Shown here: positions 54,123-62,960 of the stretch, one piece after another
How positions within the stretch are numbered: the first letter of the stretch is position 1
How the letters are laid out: the number at the start of each line of letters is the position of its first letter
Source of the DNA: Flammulina velutipes
Lineage: Eukaryota; Basidiomycota; Agaricomycetes; Agaricales; Physalacriaceae
Assembly: GCA_011800155.1 (NCBI GenBank)
Contig: CM022374.1
Span: 2,728,001-2,792,000, forward strand
Direction: 5' to 3'
Length of the DNA stretch: 64,000 nucleotides
The notes under the pieces: generated by a model
What the model was told of the DNA's origin: nothing
Seen by the model: only the letters and a program-made list of their open reading frames with translations
The model's database searches: none
Program-made: the position numbers and the translations under genes

Positions 54123-56386
54123 CCACTTTTGGATTCTCTAATTTCTTGTTGTAGTTGGCAGTAATATTATTGGTTTCTGCACCATTCTCATCGAGCTCAA
54201 CCCTGTGGACGCGAAGCCTTGAGATGTCATCTGAGATACTGTCCAGACGGCGATCGTCCGAGGTACTACAAGAATCAGATTCTGATTTTACTCTGAGTGT
54301 CGAGAATCATGGTCAACAGGCTTCACAGGTCACTGTAGACAATTGTGAACCAAGTGCTGATTTGGTCAACGTGACAGATCAATAGCTTGAGCCCGTAGAT
54401 GAACGCATATGATCGTCTTGCCCAGCCTATCTTGTTATGGTGGCGTTCCGGTATCGAGTTAACAAGGGATATATATGTAATTACTGTGTACAGTATTATT
54501 ATAGATACAGTAGCTTTATTCCACGGCCGGTTCATGAGCACGCTGACAGTAACAAGTAAAGCTTGGAGTAACTCTGAGTAACTCGAGCTTGAGTTGTGAA
54601 TTCCGGGCCGTGGCGGAAGTTGGACTTCGGACCGCCAAAGCTTTGGACTTGTCGCAACTTTAGTCATGACCACGACCAGCCACCTCTGGTTCACTCAACA
54701 TTGAGCGCTCGACAATTAATAACCTCAACGATGAACACACCCGAGTCAGGCCCGGACCCATACCTACTTCTTGTTGTGTTGCTAAACACACTGAGTCATC
54801 ATGGTTTTTGTCTAGCTAATCCTGGTAGGTCCTATCCACTGGTGTGCCACTTCTGACAGTTTAAATTCCATAGTACTCACCTTCTGATCTTCTGCATTTA
54901 AGGGTTGTATAATCATGGCCAGTGAATAGTCTTCGCACCAGGTTCTTGGTCCTGCATTGTTCGCTTGCGGTGCTCATTCCTACGTATGGTCAAATTATCT
55001 CGCCTCCATCTAGGACTAGGTACTCATTAGTATCCATGGCTACTCGTTGAGTCTTGACGTTAGTCTGGATTCTCACAGGATTAGTGAATGTCCGTCAAAG
55101 CTCATCTATTGAGTCCTAGCTACAGCATCAAACCTTCTTAGACGTCTTCTTTGTTCAATTCATTCACCTGCACTACTTCGAGCTGAACTAGGGCATCTGC
55201 ACGTCTTCTTTCCCCTGATCTGCAACATGTTTGGTCTTGGCCTGTGGCACATCTCTGCATGATAAATAACGAGTGAGGCTAGATCAAGCATCTTATCTCT
55301 TTGGCTTCATTTTCATGGTTCGGTGCTATCAGCTTCGCTGTGATGTACATCTATATTCAACCTTTCTTTCTCAAGCTTGAGACTTAAAAGCTCCCAATGT
55401 GTCCATCTCTTAGGCTTGTCTGCAAGGGGTTGCGCCCGCCTCAAGAAACATAGTTTCTACCTACCTCCCGTCAGTTCATTTCTGATTGTATCGAAGTTAA
55501 GTCCGGATATCAGGTCAAGGGAGGAAGTTATGAAGGTTGGTATGTCAATTCAAAACGCCAAATCATGGTTGATACTAAAAGCTCAACTAGGCCTTTTTTG
55601 GTATCTATGTACCGAAAATATGCCATGCAGGTTGTCGACTACGCCACAAGATGCTGATGTGTAAGGTTCGTGTTCCTTTACACCAGTCTCTCCCTCGTTC
55701 ACAGAGAGTGCGCAGTGACAACATGGATCTGTAATCCAGCTTTGTTATCATTACATACGAAAGCAAGGAGCTACTCGCCTTCCTCTACTTATCATGCGTC
55801 AGAATGTTCGTCAGACCTCGGGCCTCATGGATCATAGGTGATCGAGACATCCTTCGCAACACGTGTAGATGGGTCGGTGTAAAGGTTGCTTCGCAGGGTC
55901 CACCACCCTTTACAACTGCACTTTCCCAGTAAGTAATCATCGAATTCGTCAGTCCTGTTTTGCTCAAAACTGATCTAGATCGCTGCCTGCCAGGCGGGGA
56001 AGTTCTTGTATTTAAGCCGGGGTGTAAGATCTGTTGAACCCAGTTCACTCCTACCCACCTCAAACATAACACGTTCATCATACCACAACACACTCGTCCT
56101 CTTCGTAACTCCCACCATGTGCTTTACCTTCTCCCCTGGTTCTTTGACGTTCACCACTTTATTCATGTTGTTCACGACCGCTGAATCCCACCATCGCTCC
56201 CACTCGGAGTCCATCCTCCCCGTGAACATGAGTGGTCCCCAGTGCTGCCACTGTGGTTGGCGAGGAGACCATGCTCCGATGTGTCCTTTCAAGTAAATCC
56301 TCGGTGAGTTCATTGCCTACTCATAATCCTGCAAAGTCAAACCCTGTTACTAGCTGCGAGTCAAACCTCGACATATTATTAACAAC
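54123..56386. other. Long intergenic, no gene recognised
   Basis: About 2.3 kb with only short unsupported frames and locally A+T-rich DNA. The last 8 bases (56379-56386, TTAACAAC) form the left target duplication of the adjacent element. Confidence 0.5.
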
Positions 56387-56440
56387 TAGGGCTTTAAGGT
56401 CCGGTTTCGGTCCAGTCTTTTTCATTTTTTTTCAAGGACC
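56387..56440. mobile_element. hAT-like MITE, left fragment
   Basis: Left 54 bp of an element split by the retrotransposon. The end is TAGGGCTTTAAGGTCCGG; the far end at 62960 read backwards is TAGACCTTTAAGGTCCGG, so the inverted termini differ at two positions. Flanks TTAACAAC (56379-56386) and TCAACAAC (62961-62968) agree at 7 of 8, consistent with an aged 8-bp duplication. Confidence 0.75.
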
Positions 56441-56895
56441 TGGAAGGGTGTCGTGTAAACGACAACCAACACTAAACGGGCAAGACAGACAGGACAAAAG
56501 AATCTTCGTTGCGTGCAATACAGAGTCAGCTAGTAATACAAGAGAGAGATAAGTTATGTACCTTCGTTGCGTGCAATACAGAGTAAAGAGCGACGAAGGA
56601 GAATTGATCGTAAATAATGGTTCGGTGGCAGTGTGGGAAAGTGTGTGTATGTAGTAAACTGGGGGACCAGGTGTAAGCGACAACCAACACTAAACGGGCA
56701 AGACAGACAGGACAAAAGAATCTTCGTTGCGTGCAATACAGAGTCAGCTAGTAATACAAGAGAGAGATAAGTTATGTACCTTCGTTGCGTGCAATACAGA
56801 GTAAAGAGCGACGAAGGAGAATTGATCGTAAATAATGGTTCGGTGGCAGTGTGGGAAAGTGTGTGTATGTAGTAAACTGGGGGACCAGGCTTACA
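56441..56895 (-). repeat. 3' LTR with 218-bp tandem duplication
   Basis: Runs TGGAAGGG...CTTACA on the plus strand. The unit 56454-56671 is repeated directly at 56672-56889 (218 bp each, one substitution noticed: TGTAAA versus TGTAAG). Without the duplication it would be 237 bp, the length of the other LTR. Each unit also holds a 23-bp direct repeat starting CTTCGTTGCGTGC. Confidence 0.9.
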
Positions 56896-56909
56896 CCCCT
56901 CCCCCCTCT
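56896..56909 (-). other. Polypurine tract of the retrotransposon
   Basis: AGAGGGGGGAGGGG in element sense, immediately upstream of the 3' LTR; the expected plus-strand primer for reverse transcription. Confidence 0.85.
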
Positions 56910-57043
56910 GAAACATTCCGTTAAAAAAATAAAAAAGTACGTGCAGAAAAAATGAAGCGATTCCGATGGGAATTGAACTCTTGAGCCCATTGGTGATTCG
57001 ATTATGTAATCGTCTCCTGGCGCGATCCAGGGGGCCCGCGCCA

Positions 57044-57051
57044 TGACGTCA
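57044..57051. promoter_or_regulatory. CRE-like palindrome TGACGTCA
   Basis: Perfect ATF/CREB-type bZIP site followed by several TGACG/CGTGACG repeats (to about 57075), in the untranslated 3' part of the retrotransposon. Activity is inference. Confidence 0.4.
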
Positions 57052-57144
57052 TGTGACGCGTGACGTGACGTGACGAAAAAGCTCCGGTCCAAAGTCCAAA
57101 ATCCATTGTGTCATGGCGCGATCCAGGGGAAAGGCGCCATTACA

Positions 57145-60100
57145 TCACTGTTGTTGGCCAGCCTCCCATGCGTCCAGTGCGATAGAGTCCTTGAGTGCAG
57201 ATCCGGGTTCCCAGGAGTCGTGTTCAACTCCGTATCCAGCCCAGCGTACAAGATAGCGCATTCCACGGCCCGCGCGCTTTGAGTCTATGATTTTCTCGAC
57301 CGACCACTCCTCAATCCCATCTTCAGTGACGACAGGACCAGGCTTGGGTAGTTCTCGTTCGGGAAACAGTGCAGGATCATTTGGGTGGTATGGTTTAAGG
57401 AGGGAAGCGTGGAATCCGGGGAACGTGCGACGATGGCCAGGGAGTTGGAGGGTGTATTCAGATTTTTCTGGGAAGGCTTTGACGACGGTGTAGGGGCCGT
57501 CGTTCCGGGGCATGAACTTGGCAGTGCGTTTCTTTCCTGCTCGCTTATATTCGTTTCGGCGGTTCTTGGTGGATAGCATGACCTGGTCTCCTACAGCGTA
57601 GGCGATCTCTGGAGCGCGATGTTTGTTTGCGTGGAAGGCCTGGCGGATTTTGGCAGCGAGCAGATTATCTTGGGCATCCTGGACGTCAGTGGTGATACGC
57701 GCAATAATGGCTTGAGCGGTGGACTCTTCCGGAGTGGCATTGGCAGGTAAGGGAGCAAGTGGGGGAATAATACGAGGTGAGCGACCAGTTTTCAGTTGGA
57801 AACCCGAGTATCCAGTTGACGCGTTGACAGTGTTCATGATGGCAAAACGAGTGCGAGGTAGAGCAGCGAGCCATCCCTTCTGTTGTCTATCGACATAATA
57901 TCGAAGAGCTTGATTGACTGTTTTGTTGGTGCGCTCGCTTCCGCCATCAGTCTCGGGATGATATGCGGTGGACATCTTCAGCTTGACACCAGTGAGCTTG
58001 TGGAGCGCGGCCCAAACCTTGGATATGAAAAGTTTGTCTCGGTCAGAGACGAGTTGCAGCATTAGACCGTTCTCGCAATACCACTCGTCGAAGAGGACCA
58101 CAGCGAACTCTTCGGCGGTGATTGTGGAGGTGATAGCAGCCATGCGGATGTCTGCGCCTCCAAGGAGGTCAGTGAAGGTGACAATAGTATCCTTCCCATT
58201 CTCGACGGGGAGTGGTCCGACAAAGTCAAGACCAACGACATCGAAGCGGTTATCTGGGACAGGAAGTGGATGAAGGGGACCAGGTGTTTTGGAGGTACGA
58301 CTCTTGTTGCGTTGACAATCAGTGCATGACGGGATATAGGCTTCCTCCAAGTCACGGCACATGTTTGGCCAGTAGTAGGATCCGCGCAAAGCCGCGTAGC
58401 TTTTGTCAAACCCAAAATGACCTAGCGCATCATGCGCGAGATTGTATAGAAGTTCGCGGACCTTGAGGACGCGCGGGATGACGAGTCGTCGACCAACATA
58501 GAGAAGGCCTGTAGCAACATCGAACATGGCGCCTTCGGTACTGGACAGGTTGGTGAGGAGTTGTTGGCAAAAATCATCCTCGGTATAGCCTTTCTTGATA
58601 CTCTCAAGGAGTTCAGTATCAGCGGTGATGACGATGGACGTGGAGGCAGCCGTGAGGCGTTCACGTCTAGATTGGACTGGGTCTTCCCCAGTGCCAGAGC
58701 GTGCTAAACAGGCAGCGATGATGACTGGTTCTGGGATGGTTGGCAGCTCGTCTGGTAAACGGGAAAGTGCATCGGCAACAGTGTTATCTTCGCCTTTGAC
58801 ATAGTGGATTTCAAAGTCGAACTGGGCAAAGTGCATGGCCCAGCGAGCTTGTCGGCGAGACATATCCTGCTGTGAGGAGAAGTACTCGAGGGTGCGGTGA
58901 TCGGTCATGACCTGGAAGGTGACATTTAGAAGGGAGCTACGCCACTTCTTCAGTGCTTTGACGATGGCGAGGAGTTCTTTCTCGTGCGTGGGGTAGTTTC
59001 GCTCTGCGCTGTTGAGCTGATAAGACTCGTAGGCAACAGGACGGGCAGTTTCCCAAGTCTCTCCAAAGCTGAGGACAGCTCCGGTACGGCGGTCACTGGC
59101 ATCGGTGGTAACAAAGATCTGTTTGGTGGTATCCTCGTAGTCGATTACTGTGAGGCATTCTCGACTGAGGACTAGCTTTTTGATGGCGTCAAAAGCGATA
59201 CGATGAGCTGGCGTCCAGGTAGGGAGTGCTTTGTTATACTCCTTGGCTGTTAACAGCGTCAAAACGGCAGTGTGTTCAGCTAGCGCTGGGAGGAAAACGG
59301 CAATGTATCGGACTAATCCGAGAAAGGAGCGGACATCTGTGGCTGTCTTCGGAGTAGGCCAGGACATAATACGGTCCACCTTGCGGGGATCGGCAGCGAT
59401 GCCTTCCCGAGAGATGACGTGTCCGAGGAACTCTACGCGAGTGAGAAAGAGGTCGGATTTCGTTGGATTACAAATGAGGCCAGCTTCACGGAGGGCATCT
59501 AGGACAAGCTCAACATTCCGAGTGTGTTCTTCGAGCGAGTCAGACCAGATGATGATATCGTCTAGATAGACGTGACAGATTTCCCCGATAAGGTGTCGAA
59601 GGGCATCTGTCATACGGCGTTGATGAGTGGCGGGAGCGTTGCACCCACCCTGTGGCATGACGACCCATTCATAGAGTCCCCAGGGTGTGCGTATAGCAGT
59701 GAGATGGATGTCATCGGGGTGTACGCGGGTTTGGCTGAATGAGTTGGTCATGTCGAGTTTGGCCCAGAGTTTTCCTTTCCCGCAGTCGGCGAGGATATCG
59801 TCAACGCGGGGCAGGGGATAACGATCACGGACAGTGTTCTTGTTGAGTTCACGATAGTCGTTGACCATGCGAGGTGGGACAGTGTGGTCGGGAACTCCAT
59901 TCCGGTATTTAGGTACACAGAAGGATGGAGAGGCGTACTCCGAAGACGATGGACGTAAACGTCCAGCTGCTAGGTGATCGTCGAGGAGGGCTTTCCAAGC
60001 TGCCTGGTTCTTCTTGGCAGCTGCGTAACCACGACCATTGTTGACCTTGGTGGGGTCTTTGAGTCGTATGCGATGATAGATGTGGTCGGGAATATCTCCA

Positions 60101-61755
60101 ACATCAGGGAGACGATGGGTGAAAAGATCCGTGTAGCGCGCCTTCATCTCTGCATCCTTTTGCTTAAGGTGCGCTTCGAAGGCTAGGGTTTCCATTCGAT
60201 CACGAACTTGTAGCATGACCGCAGCGGGAAGGAGAGTATGAGCGAGAGGAACTGTAAAGTCTCGTTTGGGTTTTGGTGGTTTCTTGATGACAGGTGGTGG
60301 GGGTGGTGCAGGTTTATCAGAGGCCCACTCACGGGGAGGATATAGTGGGGGGTTCAGCAAGTCAAATCCAGTTCGCTTATCGATGGCAGTGCGGAGTTCA
60401 GCGTCAACAACGATTTTTTCTTGTAAAAGGAAGGGTAGTCCGAGGATAAGGGGAATGGTACAGTTATGAAGAACTTTTGCTCGATGAACACCCGAGGTCC
60501 AGCTCCCATCTTTCGACGACACTTGCAGCTTCACATACTCCCGCGAACCCAGCCCATGACCCGACAGCGACGCCAAATTATCCTCTTGCAAGGGTAACTG
60601 GAAACGACGTAGACCAAGCTGGGTGACCAGCTGGTCGTCAATCACTGTAGAGGGGCAACCATGGTCAATGAGCGGTTTAATGGGTATGGGGAAGTCGCGT
60701 ATAGCGGGACCAGTGATGGTCATGTGAGGGATGAGGTGGGGGACAGTGAAAGGGACGCACGAGTCATCAGACGAATCATCGACGTCCTCGATCTGGGTGG
60801 TGTAGACAGCGCCCGAGGTTTCTTTCTTGACGGTGGCAGGTTTTGCGGCTAACGCCATGTCAAGAGTGAGGGGACGATAGGTGGCAGGGTTGACACGGTT
60901 GTTGGGGGGAGGAAGACTGCGCATTGGGCAGGAGTCGCTATAATGACCAGCGTAAAAAGTGCGACAATTGAAACATCCCTCGTGCGTAGAGAGAAGTGCG
61001 CGTTCAGCTTCAGTGAGCTTTGGGACACTCGCAACAGTATAGCCTGTTCCAGCGCTAGGCGCGGAAGTGAGACGTTGAGCGAGCGGGGGATTGGAAATGC
61101 GAGAGAGTAGGGCAGGAGTGGCAGCAGCTTTCCGGTGGGTCCGTTCAGCACGTTGTTCGGAAACAATTCTCCTGACCTCGTCTTCATCCTTGACGAGCTT
61201 CTCTTCTCGAGCCTTGACCTCCTTCATCCAGACGGAGAGGGAGTTGGCGAGAGGAGGCTCACTGCGGATACTATCACGAAGACGGGTACTCATGTGTGAG
61301 ATGATATGTTGCCGAAGTCCAGCCTCGGGTAGAGCATGAGTGGAACCAGCGTTGGAGAGGGTGGCGTTGCTATCCTGAAGCGAGATGGCCCAATCCCAAA
61401 AGGGTCGCTTCCCCTGTTGGGAGAGCTGAATGGAGTCGAGGAGTTTGACGTCCCAGTCAAAATCCAAGACCTGGTTCTGAATCTCCTTGAGAAAGGAGGG
61501 AAGACCCATAGCGTTGATACGGGTCTTGTCGGCCCGGTACCATTGATTCAGGATAGGTTGTTCGAGACCGTCGGTGACGTACTTGACAATGTCAGCGGCA
61601 TCAATGGCGCCATGGCGCATATATTTTTCACAGGCGTCAGAGTATTCGACAAAGACGGCAGGAGTGACCTTTCCTGCAGAGAGGATTGGACAGTCCTTGA
61701 GTTTCGCCTGTTTGACGGATGCGGTTGTGGTGGACGTGGGGGTTGTGGAAGACAT
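57145..61755 (-). CDS. Gag-Pol polyprotein of Ty3/gypsy chromovirus
   Basis: Polyprotein of 1536 residues that would package, reverse transcribe and integrate the element. Gag spans about 1-300, with a zinc knuckle-like CFNCRTFYAGHYSDSC at 261-276 (spacing C-x2-C-x6-H-x4-C, unlike the standard x4-x4). The protease motif is LIDHGCPSTVID (Asp-His-Gly, about 364-366, where DSG or DTG is usual). Reverse transcriptase (about 560-790) has YLDD at 730-733. RNase H (about 875-1000) has TDASD and DNTVADALSRL. Integrase has an HHCC finger (His1108, His1113, Cys1144, Cys1147) and a D-D-E core (about Asp1177, Asp1238, Glu1274). A chromodomain ends the protein (VEKIIDSKRAGRGMRYLVRWAGYGVEHDSWEP). No stops or frameshifts, so the protein is probably made. 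Confidence 0.95.
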   Translation of the reverse strand: MSSTTPTSTTTASVKQAKLKDCPILSAGKVTPAVFVEYSDACEKYMRHGAIDAADIVKYVTDGLEQPILNQWYRADKTRINAMGLPSFLKEIQNQVLDFDWDVKLLDSIQLSQQGKRPFWDWAISLQDSNATLSNAGSTHALPEAGLRQHIISHMSTRLRDSIRSEPPLANSLSVWMKEVKAREEKLVKDEDEVRRIVSEQRAERTHRKAAATPALLSRISNPPLAQRLTSAPSAGTGYTVASVPKLTEAERALLSTHEGCFNCRTFYAGHYSDSCPMRSLPPPNNRVNPATYRPLTLDMALAAKPATVKKETSGAVYTTQIEDVDDSSDDSCVPFTVPHLIPHMTITGPAIRDFPIPIKPLIDHGCPSTVIDDQLVTQLGLRRFQLPLQEDNLASLSGHGLGSREYVKLQVSSKDGSWTSGVHRAKVLHNCTIPLILGLPFLLQEKIVVDAELRTAIDKRTGFDLLNPPLYPPREWASDKPAPPPPPVIKKPPKPKRDFTVPLAHTLLPAAVMLQVRDRMETLAFEAHLKQKDAEMKARYTDLFTHRLPDVGDIPDHIYHRIRLKDPTKVNNGRGYAAAKKNQAAWKALLDDHLAAGRLRPSSSEYASPSFCVPKYRNGVPDHTVPPRMVNDYRELNKNTVRDRYPLPRVDDILADCGKGKLWAKLDMTNSFSQTRVHPDDIHLTAIRTPWGLYEWVVMPQGGCNAPATHQRRMTDALRHLIGEICHVYLDDIIIWSDSLEEHTRNVELVLDALREAGLICNPTKSDLFLTRVEFLGHVISREGIAADPRKVDRIMSWPTPKTATDVRSFLGLVRYIAVFLPALAEHTAVLTLLTAKEYNKALPTWTPAHRIAFDAIKKLVLSRECLTVIDYEDTTKQIFVTTDASDRRTGAVLSFGETWETARPVAYESYQLNSAERNYPTHEKELLAIVKALKKWRSSLLNVTFQVMTDHRTLEYFSSQQDMSRRQARWAMHFAQFDFEIHYVKGEDNTVADALSRLPDELPTIPEPVIIAACLARSGTGEDPVQSRRERLTAASTSIVITADTELLESIKKGYTEDDFCQQLLTNLSSTEGAMFDVATGLLYVGRRLVIPRVLKVRELLYNLAHDALGHFGFDKSYAALRGSYYWPNMCRDLEEAYIPSCTDCQRNKSRTSKTPGPLHPLPVPDNRFDVVGLDFVGPLPVENGKDTIVTFTDLLGGADIRMAAITSTITAEEFAVVLFDEWYCENGLMLQLVSDRDKLFISKVWAALHKLTGVKLKMSTAYHPETDGGSERTNKTVNQALRYYVDRQQKGWLAALPRTRFAIMNTVNASTGYSGFQLKTGRSPRIIPPLAPLPANATPEESTAQAIIARITTDVQDAQDNLLAAKIRQAFHANKHRAPEIAYAVGDQVMLSTKNRRNEYKRAGKKRTAKFMPRNDGPYTVVKAFPEKSEYTLQLPGHRRTFPGFHASLLKPYHPNDPALFPERELPKPGPVVTEDGIEEWSVEKIIDSKRAGRGMRYLVRWAGYGVEHDSWEPGSALKDSIALDAWEAGQQQ

Positions 61756-62055
61756 GGTGGGTGAGGGCAGTGGCAGTGGCAGTGATGGTGACGGTATGCG
61801 AGACTCTGGTGGAGAATCGGTAATGGTATCAGTGGTGGGGGATGGTGGCAGCGACGAGAGGTCTGAATCGGTGGAAACAGCAGGTGATGGGGAACGGTGA
61901 CGGCGGTGGTGGGCACGGGTGACCAGTGGGGTTGGCGTTGACGGTTGTCTACGTGAGTAGGACGTGGTGACTAGTATCCAGCTGGAACCGTTCCGTAGTG
62001 GGTGATCCCAGTACGATGGCTGCCGGTACGAAGGTTGTCGGTGTCAAAAAAAAAG
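61756..62055 (-). other. Leader between 5' LTR and Gag-Pol
   Basis: 300 bp of untranslated leader. A T9 run in element sense lies just inside the LTR, and a TGG-starting tRNA primer site directly next to the LTR is not evident, so priming may be by another route. Confidence 0.5.
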
Positions 62056-62292
62056 TGGAAGGGTGTCGTGTAAACGACAACCAACACTAAACGGGCAAGA
62101 CAGACAGGACAAAAGAATCTTCGTTGCGTGCAATACAGAGTCAGCTAGTAATACAAGAGAGAGATAAGTTATGTACCTTCGTTGCATGCAATACAGAGTA
62201 AAGAGCGACGAAGGAGAATTGATCGTAAATAATGGTTCGGTGGCAGTGTGGGAAAGTGTGTGTATGTAGTAAACTGGGGGACCAGGCTTACA
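62056..62292 (-). repeat. 5' LTR (237 bp)
   Basis: Starts TGGAAGGG and ends CTTACA on the plus strand. Nearly identical to the first unit of the 3' LTR (one difference noticed, GCATGC versus GCGTGC near 62185). Confidence 0.92.
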
Positions 62293-62960
62293 GGACCGTC
62301 AACTGGGGCAGTCCTTCGTTTTCTTCTTTTTGGAAGGACCATCAACTGGGACCGGTCTTTTAATTAGACCGTCGCGACTGCAGTCCGGTCTTTCCAGTCC
62401 GACCAGTTGAACTGGGGGCCGGTCCGGACTGCAGTCCAACTGATCCAACTGTTGCACAGCGCATCCCAAGGTCGAGTCGGGTGCACAAAAATATGCATCT
62501 AGTAAGGATTGAACTCAAGACCTCACCTATTACAGGTGAAATTGAGGTGTTCTAACCACTAGACCACAGTATCTTACTATGTATAGTAACTTTATGCAAT
62601 ATACTATGTCATCGTTAAAATTTCAACTCATAATTATGTATTCAAGTGTTCATTTGAGAGGGTAATTATTGTGATTATTCAATTCAACTTGATATATGAG
62701 CTGAAATATATGTTTTTGTACTCTAAACTAGCTAAAATACGTCTGAACACCCTTTGATAGTCCATTTTACTATAGACCGGTCCACGACTGGTCACACCGG
62801 TCTTTTGGCAGTTCTAAATATTCTCATCCGACCTCAGGACTGCCAACTGGGACCAGTCTTTTTTCCAACCGGTCATTTTCTCTTGGCGGTCTTTTTGCGG
62901 TCCGGTCCGGTCCAGTTGGCAGTCGTTTGGCAGTCCATAGGACCGGACCTTAAAGGTCTA
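62293..62960. mobile_element. hAT-like MITE, right fragment
   Basis: Right 668 bp of the element split by the retrotransposon. It is rich in repeated GGTCC/CAACTGG/CAGTCC words in both orientations, as in the left fragment. Its terminus pairs with that at 56387. No transposase frame. Confidence 0.7.
62498..62568 (-). other. tRNA-like sequence inside the MITE
   Basis: On the minus strand an A-box-like TGGTCTAGTGGTTAG, a 5-bp anticodon-type stem (TCACC/GGTGA) and a B-box-like GAGTTCAATCC occur in order with tRNA-like spacing. The acceptor ends do not pair and position 33 is not T, so it is a tRNA-derived relic rather than a tRNA gene. Confidence 0.5.

Larger units (their letters stand above)
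56441..62292 (-). mobile_element. Complete chromodomain Ty3/gypsy retrotransposon
   Basis: Chromovirus-type LTR retrotransposon, sense on the minus strand, with a single long Gag-Pol frame. LTRs are at 62056-62292 (5') and 56441-56895 (3'). Outer flanks GGACC (56436-56440 and 62293-62297) form a 5-bp target duplication. The polypurine tract AGAGGGGGGAGGGG abuts the 3' LTR. The long frame is unbroken and LTR copies differ at about one or two positions, so insertion is recent. It landed inside the hAT-like element 56387-62960. Confidence 0.95.

Noticed and set aside
55975..56313. 112-residue minus-strand frame before the retrotransposon
   Set aside because: Composition is not protein-like for this genome and no family is recognised.
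56441..56895. Two separate solo LTRs side by side
   Set aside because: The second unit starts inside the LTR without its first 13 bases and the first lacks its last 6, so an internal tandem duplication fits better.
62498..62568. Functional tRNA gene
   Set aside because: Acceptor stem does not form with the A/B-box register and position 33 is G, so kept only as a tRNA-like relic.
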